A stretch of 64,000 nucleotides of DNA, from assembly GCA_015903945.1 (NCBI GenBank), contig JABMDL010000015.1, positions 57,151-121,150 on the forward strand, read 5' to 3'. Positions 29,905 to 39,247 of the stretch are shown here, one piece after another. The position numbers were made by a program, and so were the translations under genes. This DNA comes from Nitrospira sp. (GTDB lineage: Bacteria > Nitrospirota > Nitrospiria > Nitrospirales > Nitrospiraceae). Every line of letters starts with the position of its first letter. Position 1 is the stretch's first letter. The notes beneath the pieces were generated by a model. That model worked only from the letters and a program-made list of their open reading frames with translations. It did no database searches and had not been told where the DNA came from.

Positions 29905-30762
29905 TCACCGGACGACGAGCACCGGACAGGACACGTGATGGACAATGGCGTGGGACACACTCCCCAAAAGGAAGCGGTCGAGCCCTTTGCGTCCGTGCGA
30001 GGCGACGACCACAAGGTCTGCAGTTTCGGCGTGTTCTTCAACCATCGCTGCCGGATTGCCCACGGCCACCTTGGTGCTGACCGTATATTGTGAATCCAAG
30101 AGCTTGGCTGCGGTTTCTTTGACGAATTCCTCTGCGTAGCTCTCCGCGCCTTCCCACCAGGCCTTTGCGCCTAACGCATCGTAGGGGCTGTCCAATCCGA
30201 TGGGCACCACGACGTTGAGCACACACAGCTCGACGGGAGTGGCGAACCGGTGCCGCGTCAGCCATTGGAGGATCCGATCCGCATCGTCACGGCCTTCCAC
30301 AGCGACCAGTACATGCTGGATCGGGTGCGCATCCCCTTTCACGATCAACGTCGGGCGGGAGGTATGCGACAACACACGATGGGACACGCTGCCAAGCACG
30401 GCTTCAGCGACGCGGCTGCGGCCGCGCGCGCCGACAACGACGAGATCGGCCAAGACCGTTTGGGCACTGTCGAGAATGACTTGGGCGGGACTGCCGATCT
30501 CGTTGATCTTTCTTACCGTCTTCACATCGGACGGAATCATCGCGGCGGTGCGGTCGAGCAACTGGGCCCCTGCGTCCACCATCGCGGTGCGAAAGTCGTT
30601 GTATCCCTGCAAATTGGCCGCTTCGGCCACGAGCGGCTGCTCGAAAAATCCCAGATTGACTCCGTGCACCAGCGTGACGTCCGTTGGATGGTACAGATGG
30701 AACGTCTGGGTTACGGCGGTGAAGGCCTGGTCGGACCAATCGACACCAATGGCGATTCTCAT
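29905..30762 (-). CDS. Universal stress protein, tandem UspA domains
   Basis: VVGARGRSRVAEAVLGSVSHRVLSHTSRPTLIVKG and VVASHGRKGLDRFLLGSVSHAIVHHVSCPVLVV. Confidence 0.92.
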   Translation of the reverse strand: MRIAIGVDWSDQAFTAVTQTFHLYHPTDVTLVHGVNLGFFEQPLVAEAANLQGYNDFRTAMVDAGAQLLDRTAAMIPSDVKTVRKINEIGSPAQVILDSAQTVLADLVVVGARGRSRVAEAVLGSVSHRVLSHTSRPTLIVKGDAHPIQHVLVAVEGRDDADRILQWLTRHRFATPVELCVLNVVVPIGLDSPYDALGAKAWWEGAESYAEEFVKETAAKLLDSQYTVSTKVAVGNPAAMVEEHAETADLVVVASHGRKGLDRFLLGSVSHAIVHHVSCPVLVVR

Positions 30763-30775
30763 GCTGGTGCTCCCG

Positions 30776-31324
30776 TCAAAACAATGGATGGGGGGACGTG
30801 CCGAACGGAAGGACGCGCGGCGAGTCACCGAGATTGCCTCGGATACGCCACTCGCCTCCTTCAAGCCCAAGGTAATGCACTTCCTCATGCCAGCTGTCGA
30901 TGGGAACGTACAGGCCGCTGGTCTTGGACTGCGCCCACAGATGGCCGGTGCAGGTGACCTCCAGCACGGTCTGGGTTCCCGATCCGACTTTGGTGAACTT
31001 GGTCAGCAAATGGGTGCTGGCGATTTCCTGATACTCGTCGAACAAGTCCTTCCACACTTTACGGATGTCGTCTTTCTTGAGGCCGTGATAGTTGTAGTGG
31101 GAAGAATACGTCGCCATGACGGCATCGAGGTCACGGGCTTTCACCGCCTGTTCGGCCCGCTGAAACATGGCCACGACGGACTTGACGGTAGCGTCGTCCA
31201 CTTCAATGACGGAACTGCCTGGAACGACGATCTTGGCCCCTGCCCTGTCTAATCCGGCAAGAGCGCAGGTGAAAATCGTCAGTACAATCACCGCGGCGCG
31301 TATTCTCCGGCCTCGACCTGTCAT
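30776..31324 (-). CDS. Secreted SnoaL/NTF2-like protein
   Basis: Signal peptide; MATYSSHYNYHGLKKDDIRKVWKDLF; paralogue of 50770..51357. Confidence 0.65.
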   Translation of the reverse strand: MTGRGRRIRAAVIVLTIFTCALAGLDRAGAKIVVPGSSVIEVDDATVKSVVAMFQRAEQAVKARDLDAVMATYSSHYNYHGLKKDDIRKVWKDLFDEYQEIASTHLLTKFTKVGSGTQTVLEVTCTGHLWAQSKTSGLYVPIDSWHEEVHYLGLEGGEWRIRGNLGDSPRVLPFGTSPHPLF

Positions 31325-31369
31325 TTCTTCTCCCCCTCTGGTCTTACGAACTTCTGTCTTTCACTCGGC

Positions 31370-31870
31370 TTATCGCATCCAGGTCACGCGCACGAAATCT
31401 TCAGCCTTGTCGTAATGCAATTCCAGATTGCCGTGATACGCGTGCTTCAGGGCTTCGCCGATACGTCTGGGCAAATGGGTGTCGGTCGTGGAAATGACCA
31501 TGCCTTCAGGCTTGGCCTCAATCGACATAATGCGCGCGAGAGGATGCTCCTTTTTCTCGATCTCCTCCGTATTCTTCACCAAGCCGATGACTTGCTCATG
31601 TTGCTCGTCTTTGACCCCGCCTTTGATGGTGACCAAGCCTTTGGGATAGTTGTCTCGGATCCGCAGACATGCGGGGCAGACAATCTTATCAGGGTTCGCC
31701 GGTGCGGGGCCCCAGGTCCATCGACCCTTGTGAAATAGCGCTCCGCACTCGGAACAGACGGTCGGCTCCTTGAGCTTCCCGCGCAATTTATAGGTGTCGT
31801 GCTGATATTCCTGAACGGTTCGGTCGTGTCTGGCTCCCAGACTGGCCGGTGATTTAGTCTTTACGGTCAT
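31370..31870 (-). CDS. BCAM0308-family protein
   Basis: VCSECGALFHKGRWTWG...VCPACLRIRDNYPKGLVTIKG. Confidence 0.82.
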   Translation of the reverse strand: MTVKTKSPASLGARHDRTVQEYQHDTYKLRGKLKEPTVCSECGALFHKGRWTWGPAPANPDKIVCPACLRIRDNYPKGLVTIKGGVKDEQHEQVIGLVKNTEEIEKKEHPLARIMSIEAKPEGMVISTTDTHLPRRIGEALKHAYHGNLELHYDKAEDFVRVTWMR

Positions 31871-31902
31871 GACTGCTCCTTCATGAATTACTGAGTCCCG
31901 CT

Positions 31903-32574
31903 CTATGCTGAGGACGGCTGCACTCGTTCCCGCAGCGCCTCCTTGGCCAGGTTCAAATACTGGATGACCTCGCGATCGCCGACTTGCGCAAAATCGACGT
32001 AGTGATTTCCCACCGCCCAGAATGGGTCCGGAGTGGCCAGGACCACCAACTCATCCACGATCGCGCGGACTTCCCGGATGGTTTCTATGGGGCCGACCGG
32101 GATTGCTCCGATCAGACGGTGAGGCTTCAGGTGCCTGATGGATTGGACAGACGCAAAGAACGTGGAGCCGGTGGCAATGCCATCGTCGACGAGAATGACG
32201 GTGCGGCCGGTGAGCACGGGCAGCCGCCGGTCCTGCCGATAGAGAGCCTGTCGGCGAACGATCTCCTCCTGCTGCGCCTCCACAAGATGCTTGAGGTCCA
32301 CCCGCGAGAAATGAAATCCCGCCATCGCCTCCGGGTTCACATACACCGTTCCAGTCTCGCCCACCGCGCCCAAGGCGTATTCGGGATTATCCGGTGCGCC
32401 CAACTTGCGGACGATGAACACCTCCAGGGGAAGATGCAGTCCCAAACTCAACTGGTACCCGACCGCCACGCCGCCGCGAGGGAGCGCCAGGATGAGAGTC
32501 GCCGGACGTTCACGATAGTGGAGCAATTGTTCGACCAGCCGGCGGCCGGCATCTTCACGATCTTGAAACGTCAC
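31903..32574 (-). CDS. Phosphoribosyltransferase family protein
   Basis: ALPRGGVAVGYQLS; GRTVILVDDGIATGSTFFASV. Confidence 0.92.
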   Translation of the reverse strand: MTFQDREDAGRRLVEQLLHYRERPATLILALPRGGVAVGYQLSLGLHLPLEVFIVRKLGAPDNPEYALGAVGETGTVYVNPEAMAGFHFSRVDLKHLVEAQQEEIVRRQALYRQDRRLPVLTGRTVILVDDGIATGSTFFASVQSIRHLKPHRLIGAIPVGPIETIREVRAIVDELVVLATPDPFWAVGNHYVDFAQVGDREVIQYLNLAKEALRERVQPSSA

Positions 32575-32602
32575 CGGTTCTCCTTCATCCCGCTTCGCGC
32601 CG

Positions 32603-32758
32603 TTACATCACTCCGCTGGTCACTCCGACTCCGATCAAAAACATCGCCGCTCCCAGCAACAAGGCTATCAGCCACCACAAGTGGCGGTGAGGCTCCGACT
32701 TCACATGCTGCCAATGGACCTCCCAGGGGATCTGAAGATACTTGGGGTGGCGAAACAT
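32603..32758 (-). CDS. Small single-TM protein, 51 aa
   Basis: MFRHPKYLQIPWEVHWQHVKSEPHRHLWWLIALLLGAAMFLIGVGVTSGVM*; not in the ORF track; lies between hsp20 and PRTase genes on the same strand. Confidence 0.55.
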   Translation of the reverse strand: MFRHPKYLQIPWEVHWQHVKSEPHRHLWWLIALLLGAAMFLIGVGVTSGVM

Positions 32759-32774
32759 GGCCTCCTCCTTTCCC

Positions 32775-33248
32775 TTACGACACCTTCACCTCGATTGCTT
32801 TCGGCTTCGCCTTCTCCGACTTCGGCAGATGGAGTTTCAGCACGCCCTCCTTGTATTCGGCGTTGATCTTGGAGCCGTCAGCATCTTCTGGAAGCGTGAA
32901 GCTCCGCACGAAACTCCCATACGCCCGTTCGACCCGGTGATACTTCTTGCCCTTTTCTTCCTTCTCGTACTTGCGCTCGCCGCTGATCGAGAGCACGTCC
33001 TCATGCACGTTGATCTTGATCTCTTCTTTCTTCATCTCGGGCAGTTCCGCTTTGATGAGGTATTCCTTGTCGTCTTCCGTGATGTCAACAAGGGGCGACC
33101 ATTCGGCGACCGTGATGGCCTCCTTCTTGTCCCCGCTCGTTGCCACCGGGGCGCGCCCAAAAATCGTCGAGAGGCGTTTTTCCATCTCCTCAAGTTCCTT
33201 CAACGGGCTCCAACGTGCGAATGGCTCCCATCTGGTGAGTGACGACAT
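32775..33248 (-). CDS. Hsp20/alpha-crystallin small heat-shock protein
   Basis: MSSLTRWEPFARWSPLKELEEMEKRLSTIFG; VDITEDDKEYLIKAELPEMKKEEIKINV. Confidence 0.95.
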   Translation of the reverse strand: MSSLTRWEPFARWSPLKELEEMEKRLSTIFGRAPVATSGDKKEAITVAEWSPLVDITEDDKEYLIKAELPEMKKEEIKINVHEDVLSISGERKYEKEEKGKKYHRVERAYGSFVRSFTLPEDADGSKINAEYKEGVLKLHLPKSEKAKPKAIEVKVS

Positions 33249-33613
33249 GTGCCTACCCTCCTCTTCGTGAATGGCTCTCGTGACTGTTTGTCGGTTGTAC
33301 GGTGACTGCTGTCGAACAAGACTGCATCGGCGGTGCCACGAAATAGTGATACGGAAAATGTGCGCCTGGTTGCGCAGATTCAAATGGTTGGAGACTAGCT
33401 CAGGAGTAAGTCCTGCCCGGACGGCCGGCACGCTGTCGCATTACTGGGCAGGACTGTTTCCTGCACTGTGGAATCTTTCACCATTCGATGGCTCTTGACT
33501 GGTGGGCACGCAGGGAGTCTCCAGCCTCGTCAATGGGATGGGGCGGCGATGAATCCTTTTCCGAGATTCCAACTCATAGATAGTACGCCATGCCATAAGA
33601 AGGAGGTGTGTAT

Positions 33614-33898
33614 ATGGTCAAGGTTGCAAGAACAGCCGCCGTTCGGCACGAGGCGTCTACCGATCGCTGCCATCGCTGCGGCGGGTTGATGGTGTCGGAA
33701 GAAGTGTTCGAGCTTGGTTCGTTTGATTGGCGCTGCGTGAGCTGCGGCCAACGGGTCGATCCGGTGATCCTCGCTCATCGCGAGGCCCATCGTCTTAAAG
33801 GGTTTGCCGGGGAAGAGGCCGAAAAGCACTTCGAGGATAAGGCCAGAGCGAAGGAGGGTCTTGAGAGCGATTCTTCCACGCGGAGATGTATATATTGA
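33614..33898 (+). CDS. Small zinc-ribbon protein
   Basis: CHRCGGLMVSEEVFELGSFDWRCVSCGQRVDPVI; upstream AAGGAGGTG. Confidence 0.6.
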   Translation: MVKVARTAAVRHEASTDRCHRCGGLMVSEEVFELGSFDWRCVSCGQRVDPVILAHREAHRLKGFAGEEAEKHFEDKARAKEGLESDSSTRRCIY

Positions 33899-34108
33899 CA
33901 AGAACGAAAAGAGGAACTACAATTAAGCTTGTAGTCAACCTCCGAGGGATGTGATCGGCCGAACTGTTCAACCCATCGCGTGACGCTGCTAGGGTTCGCG
34001 ATGGCCGCCGGTTGCGTTTTGAGAAAGGAAGGCATTGGCCCCTCAGGCTTGCGGGGGTTGCATGGTACATCACTTCGTTGCGTAACGGTTCGAACGAAAG
34101 GAGTAGCC

Positions 34109-34186
34109 ATGGATACATTGGCGATGTTCATCGGTGTAATGCTGGTGATCTTGATCGGCGGGATCCTAGTTTACAAGATGACCTAG
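34109..34186 (+). CDS. 25-aa single-TM microprotein
   Basis: RBS GAAAGGAGT then MDTLAMFIGVMLVILIGGILVYKMT*; paralogue at 36574..36654. Confidence 0.65.
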   Translation: MDTLAMFIGVMLVILIGGILVYKMT

Positions 34187-34505
34187 TAAGTACCGGCCCC
34201 ATTCAGCAACCGGTTGTTCGGCGCACTACCAGTTGGCGTAATTCGTGGTGGTGTGTGTGATGAGACCCTCATTCGCGATACGCGGCGAAGAACGTGTAAG
34301 TCTGTCTCCTGATTGCGCACTCATTCCTCTCCGAATCTTTCTTTAACTTTCAGGCAGTCCGAAAAATAAACCGATGTAGGCCTCTCTGCGACCGGTTTTG
34401 AGGTGCCGAATTCGTCTCGGAAATCACCAATGGTGCGAGGGGGTTGGGCGAGAAGGCTCAGGGTAATTTGTGGAGTGCCGAAAAAGATCGCGCGGGTCGC
34501 TTAAC

Positions 34506-35480
34506 TTATTCTTGAATGGCCTTCGCCCGCTTCTGCAGGTAGGCATTGCGGACGGCGCTGTAGAGATCGACGGTGGATTCTTCGACGCCCTGGTACTTTT
34601 CGAGGTTCAGGGAACGGTCATTGACGACTTCGGTCACTTTTGCCGTGAACAGGATAAGAGACGTCGTCGTTCGGTTGTAATGAGGAACGGCTGAAGGAAT
34701 CGCATCGATTTCGATCACGGGTAGAGCCAGCCAATAAATAGGATTTAGAAAAATATCTCCGACATATCCGGCTAAGTCCCGAAGCGTAAACGGCTGATAG
34801 AGGGGGACCACAATATACGGCCCCGGCTTGACGCCGTAGAATCCGAGCGTTTGTCCCAAGTCCTCCTCGGGCGTCTTGAGGCCCATGTCGCTTGCCCAAT
34901 CGATGAATCCCGCCACGCCGGCCGTGGTATTCACGAGGAAACGGCCAGCCTCAATGCCGGCTCCACGGATTTTCCCCTGCAATACGTTGTTGACGAACCG
35001 GGGGACGAATCGTGCGTTATAGAAAAAGTTGCTGACGCCGATTTGGACCTGATTCGGCATGACAAAGTCATAGCCCTTTGCCACCGGTTTCAGGATCCAG
35101 CGATCGAGCTGACGGTTGAATTCGAATACCCTCGTGTTGAGCGGTTCCCAGGGATCGTATTCCTCGAGTTGAAGCTCACCCGTCTTCGCGAAGGGGTCAA
35201 AGGGTTCTTCCGCGGAGCTGTCGCCAACCGCCGTTGAGGGTGGAGCCGGAGCAGAGACCGCAACAATTGGTACCGATGCATTGAAGTCGCCGACGGGAAG
35301 GCCTGCAAGATCCCCTGAGAGAGCATGAGTAGGATAACCGGAAAATGTCAGCAGCGCAACAGTAAGAGCCAGCCCTCCTACTCGTCGATTGAACTGGATT
35401 GCCACCTCGTCTATCCCGGCCATCATTCCCCTTCGCTGTGCCCCTGTCCGCTCAACTCGTGGCGTTGAGCGAGTGCGCAC
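34506..35480 (-). CDS. MlaA/VacJ family protein
   Basis: YDPWEPLNTRVFEFNRQLDRWILKPVAKGYDFVMP...FYGVKPGPYIVVPL; true start probably internal. Confidence 0.9.
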   Translation of the reverse strand: MRTRSTPRVERTGAQRRGMMAGIDEVAIQFNRRVGGLALTVALLTFSGYPTHALSGDLAGLPVGDFNASVPIVAVSAPAPPSTAVGDSSAEEPFDPFAKTGELQLEEYDPWEPLNTRVFEFNRQLDRWILKPVAKGYDFVMPNQVQIGVSNFFYNARFVPRFVNNVLQGKIRGAGIEAGRFLVNTTAGVAGFIDWASDMGLKTPEEDLGQTLGFYGVKPGPYIVVPLYQPFTLRDLAGYVGDIFLNPIYWLALPVIEIDAIPSAVPHYNRTTTSLILFTAKVTEVVNDRSLNLEKYQGVEESTVDLYSAVRNAYLQKRAKAIQE

Positions 35481-35633
35481 TTTACCAAAAGGCCGGTCCC
35501 GTCGCCAACCATTTATTTCTGCCGGCTCGCATTCGCGACCCTTATTCTAGGAAAGCGGTCGGGCTTTCCGTAGGGAATGAACATTGCAGTGTCCCAACGC
35601 TTGATGGTGAATCTCTAACAAGGAGATGAGGCG

Positions 35634-36479
35634 ATGAAAGCGGTTGTCGGTATAGATGGATCGAAGTATGGAGAGTGGGCGCTCGAATGGCTCGTGAAAC
35701 TTCCGTTCCGGACTGTGCCGAGCGTCGTCGGGGTGCACGGGCTCGATCTCCAGTCTGAGCCAGCTCCGTTTTTAACGCATCCATCCATCAGCGGATTAGA
35801 GCCGGATGCGGGAGAGGCGGCGCATTTTTTGGAGTCTCGAGCGAAGCGCGTAGTGGCGGAGACACAGCAACGCCTAAAGGGACTCGGGCTCAAGGGTACT
35901 GTTCGCGTGGAACATGAAGCCATTGCGAATGCGCTGCTCAAGTATGCGGGACGGAACGGCCTGGTGGTCGTGGGTAGCCGTGGGCTGGGGACGTTGGATC
36001 GCTTGATGATGGGCAGCGTCTCCACTGCTGTGACGCTCCATGCCTCCTGTCCCGTGTTGGTGGTGAAGGAGGCGGCGAAGCCGATCAGACGGATCTTATT
36101 CGCAACGGACGGCTCTCCCGCATCGGAGAAGGCGCGGCAGTTCCTCATCAAGCAATTCCGAATCCAGCAGGACACCGACCCGGTCGTCATCCTGCTGGTA
36201 CATGTGATGCCGTATCTCCGTTATCCGGTCGTGAAGGAAGCAGGAGAGAAATTACTCGCGCAAGAAACGGCCAAACTTGAAAAGGCAGGGTATCGGGTCA
36301 GGGAGTTTCCACGGGTAGGTCCCGCTGGGGATGAGATTATGAAAGTAGTGGGTTGGGAACAACCGGATTTGATCGTCACCGGAGCAAAGGGGCGTAGCGC
36401 GGTAACGCGGTTCCTCCAGGGCAGCGTATCCATTAAGATTGTGCAGCGGAGCGACTGTTCCGTCTTGGTTGTACGGTAA
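35634..36479 (+). CDS. Universal stress protein, tandem UspA domains
   Basis: VVGSRGLGTLDRLMMGSVSTAVTLHASCPVLVVKE and VTGAKGRSAVTRFLQGSVSIKIVQRSDCSVLVV. Confidence 0.93.
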   Translation: MKAVVGIDGSKYGEWALEWLVKLPFRTVPSVVGVHGLDLQSEPAPFLTHPSISGLEPDAGEAAHFLESRAKRVVAETQQRLKGLGLKGTVRVEHEAIANALLKYAGRNGLVVVGSRGLGTLDRLMMGSVSTAVTLHASCPVLVVKEAAKPIRRILFATDGSPASEKARQFLIKQFRIQQDTDPVVILLVHVMPYLRYPVVKEAGEKLLAQETAKLEKAGYRVREFPRVGPAGDEIMKVVGWEQPDLIVTGAKGRSAVTRFLQGSVSIKIVQRSDCSVLVVR

Positions 36480-36516
36480 GGAGGGCGTAACCCTTGAGAG
36501 GCATCACAAGAAAAGT

Positions 36517-36552
36517 GACGGCCACACCCCTTTATCCAGGGTTATGGCCGTC
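36517..36552. terminator. Hairpin terminator between convergent genes
   Basis: AAAAGTGACGGCCACACCC...GGGTTATGGCCGTCGTTCTTTCTTTC, between usp (+) and the microprotein (-). Confidence 0.65.
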
Positions 36553-36573
36553 GTTCTTTCTTTCGACCGCAGC

Positions 36574-36654
36574 CTAGGCGAATTTCTTATAGACGACCAG
36601 GCCACCGACCAGAAGTATAAGCATCACACCAATAAACGTCCCAAGCATATCCAT
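36574..36654 (-). CDS. 26-aa single-TM microprotein
   Basis: RBS AAAAGGAGT then MDMLGTFIGVMLILLVGGLVVYKKFA*; similar to the 34109..34186 product. Confidence 0.65.
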   Translation of the reverse strand: MDMLGTFIGVMLILLVGGLVVYKKFA

Positions 36655-36862
36655 AAGATAACTCCTTTTGTTTGATGATGGCCTTCCCTGTACTTGTGTA
36701 GTGTGAGCAACTCTCATGCGCGTTCGTCGCGCGCCGGCAGCTCTACAAATAGGTCAGAATGAAGGGGTTTTTCAGATTGCCCGTGGAGGCGAACTTGACG
36801 AATGGGGAGAAGAGCCCCAAGGCTGTCCAGTTCTCTTGACAGCTTGAGGAGATCGGGACTGA

Positions 36863-37785
36863 CTATCCCAACCCCTCACGCCCATGAGCCGCGGTCAGAT
36901 CCTGGACCGGGCCAAGGGGGACGATGCCGGTGGGATTGATCTCGTGATGGGTGAGGTAATAGTGCCGCTTGATGTGATCGAAGTTCACGGTAGCGGCGAT
37001 GCCGTCGGTCTGATACAGATCTCTCAGATAGCCGAAGAGGTGCGGATAATCGACAATACGCCGGAGGTTGCATTTGAAATGGCCATGATACACGGCATCG
37101 AACCGGAGTCGGTCTCGACGAAGTCCGCACCGAAAAGATATCGCCGGGTCGCAAGACGCGCGTCGAGCTGATCCAGCGCCTCAAACAGCCGTAGGACCGC
37201 CCGTTCATAGGCCCGTTGCGATGTGGCGAATCCCGCGCGGTAGACTCCATCGTTCACGTTGTCGTAGATGAAGGTGTTGAGTTCATTGATCTCCTTGCGC
37301 AGCTTGCTCGGGCAGAGATCGAGCGCACTCTCCGTGAATCGATTGAACTCGCTGTTGAAGATGCGCATGAGGTCGTCATCGGAATTGGTAACGATGCGTT
37401 TGGTGAGGGTATCCCAAAGTACCGGAACAGTCACGCGTCCTCGATAGTGCGGGTCGGTGGCTCTGTAGGCCTCACTGAGAAAATGAAACCCGTTGATGGG
37501 GTCGAGTGAATGCCCACGGCCGTTGCGAAATGCCCAACCCTGTTCGTCGCGAATCGGGTCCACGACGGTCATGCCGATGACGCCTTCGAGCTGCTTGAGC
37601 TTCCGTACGATTATCGTGCGATGCGCCCAGGGGCAGGCCCACGAGACATACAAGTGATAGCGCCCGGCTCCCGCCGGATAGCCTGAACTGCCGTCCGCGG
37701 TGACCCACCCTCGAAACGCATCCGCTTGACGTGTGAACTCACCGGCAAGTGATTGCTCGTTGGGGAACTGCGCCCGGATTTCCAT
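36863..37785 (-). pseudogene. Glutathionyl-hydroquinone reductase/GST (YqjG/ECM4-like), frameshifted
   Basis: GRYHLYVSWACPWAHRTIIVRKLKQLEG...; after FVETD the conserved C-terminus (YHGHFKCNLRRIVDYPHLFGYLRDLYQ...GIVPLGP) is in another frame. Confidence 0.85.
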
Positions 37786-37942
37786 AGCCAATCCCTCCTC
37801 CAGTGCGCCAGTATCGCATATCGGTGATCGGGTAATTAAGCGTGCCGGATTGGTCTGTCGCATTCCACCACAGACGAAATTCGATGCCGTGGCAAAAAGC
37901 TACGAAAGTCCCGATGCCCATCAGTAAAACCGCCGAAATAAT

Positions 37943-39247
37943 GTGTCCTGCGAGGCACGTCACATGCTGAGGATACAGAGAAGGGGATGGTGTGCGCTGA
38001 TGACTGCACTGGAAGCCTGGAAAGCGGCGTTCACGGCCGGCATCTTGAAAAACCGCCACTCTAAAGCAATGCCGGGACGTTGGTTGTTGTTGGGTGCCGC
38101 TGTGTGCGCGATCGTCGCAGGGCTGATGGCCTGTGAGGACAAGGCCCGCCAAGTCTCCCCTCCCGAACCGGCGTCCCCTCCCGCTCAGTCTGGGCATATT
38201 CGCCTAACTCCGGAAGAGTCAGCCAGAATGGCGCTCCAACTTGTGCCGGTCAGGCAGGGACAACTGCTCACTCATCGTGAGTTTCCCGCAACAGTCCAGG
38301 CTAATGAAAACGAATTGGCCGAAGTCACGACGCTGATCCGCGGCCGTGTCGTGAAGGTCGCGGTGGATGTCGGCCAGGATGTGAAAAAGGGCGCCTTGCT
38401 GGCCACGCTCCACAGCACGGATCTCGGCCTAGCGGAAGGGGATTACCTGAAAGCTGCGGCAAGGCTGCACGAGGCGGAACTGGCGCATGTGCGGGCCAAG
38501 GAGCTGTACGACAACAAAGCCGTGAGCCTGGCGGAGCTGCTGCGCCGTGAAGCCGTCATGAAGACCGCGCAGGCCGAAGCACGCGAGACGAAGAGTCGCT
38601 TGGAACTGCTGGGCGTGCCACAGGACGAAATCGAGCGACTGGATCGGGAACATACGATCAAGGCCGATGTGCCATTGCGCGCGCCATTCAACGGCAGGGT
38701 CATCATGCGCAATATTACGCGAGGTGAGGTAGTCGAAACGCACCAGAAGTTCTTCACGGTGGCGAATCTGAAGGATGTATGGGTGGTCGGCAATGTGCCG
38801 GAGAAGGATGTGCAGTTCATCCGCAAGGAGCAAAAAGTCGATGTCCTCTTGGCCGCCTATCCTCACGCCATCTTTCAAGGAACGATCACCTATGTCGGGG
38901 ACGTGCTCGATCCTGCCACCCGCACGATGCGTCTGCGGGTGACGGTGCCGAATCCTGACCGGCTGTTAAAGCCGGAGATGTTCGCCATCATCCGTCTCTA
39001 CACGCCGTCAAATCCGGAAGAACTGAGCCTGCCGCTCGAGGCCGTCCAGAACGGCCCGGCCGGCAAGATGGTATTCGTGCAGCGCGGAACGGGCGAATTC
39101 GAGGCGCGGACCGTCAAGCTGGGGTCCGAACAAGGAGACGTCGTGCAGGTGCTGGACGGCGTGAGCGCTGGCGAGTTGGTCGTGACAAAGGGGTCCTTCG
39201 CTCTCAAATCCGAGACGGAACGGCACAAGATCGAGCCCACGCCATGA
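37943..39247 (+). CDS. RND efflux periplasmic adaptor (CzcB/CusB-like)
   Basis: GRVVKVAVDVGQDVKKGALLATLHSTDLGLAEGDYLKA; ATG of next gene overlaps; start uncertain. Confidence 0.9.
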   Translation: MSCEARHMLRIQRRGWCALMTALEAWKAAFTAGILKNRHSKAMPGRWLLLGAAVCAIVAGLMACEDKARQVSPPEPASPPAQSGHIRLTPEESARMALQLVPVRQGQLLTHREFPATVQANENELAEVTTLIRGRVVKVAVDVGQDVKKGALLATLHSTDLGLAEGDYLKAAARLHEAELAHVRAKELYDNKAVSLAELLRREAVMKTAQAEARETKSRLELLGVPQDEIERLDREHTIKADVPLRAPFNGRVIMRNITRGEVVETHQKFFTVANLKDVWVVGNVPEKDVQFIRKEQKVDVLLAAYPHAIFQGTITYVGDVLDPATRTMRLRVTVPNPDRLLKPEMFAIIRLYTPSNPEELSLPLEAVQNGPAGKMVFVQRGTGEFEARTVKLGSEQGDVVQVLDGVSAGELVVTKGSFALKSETERHKIEPTP

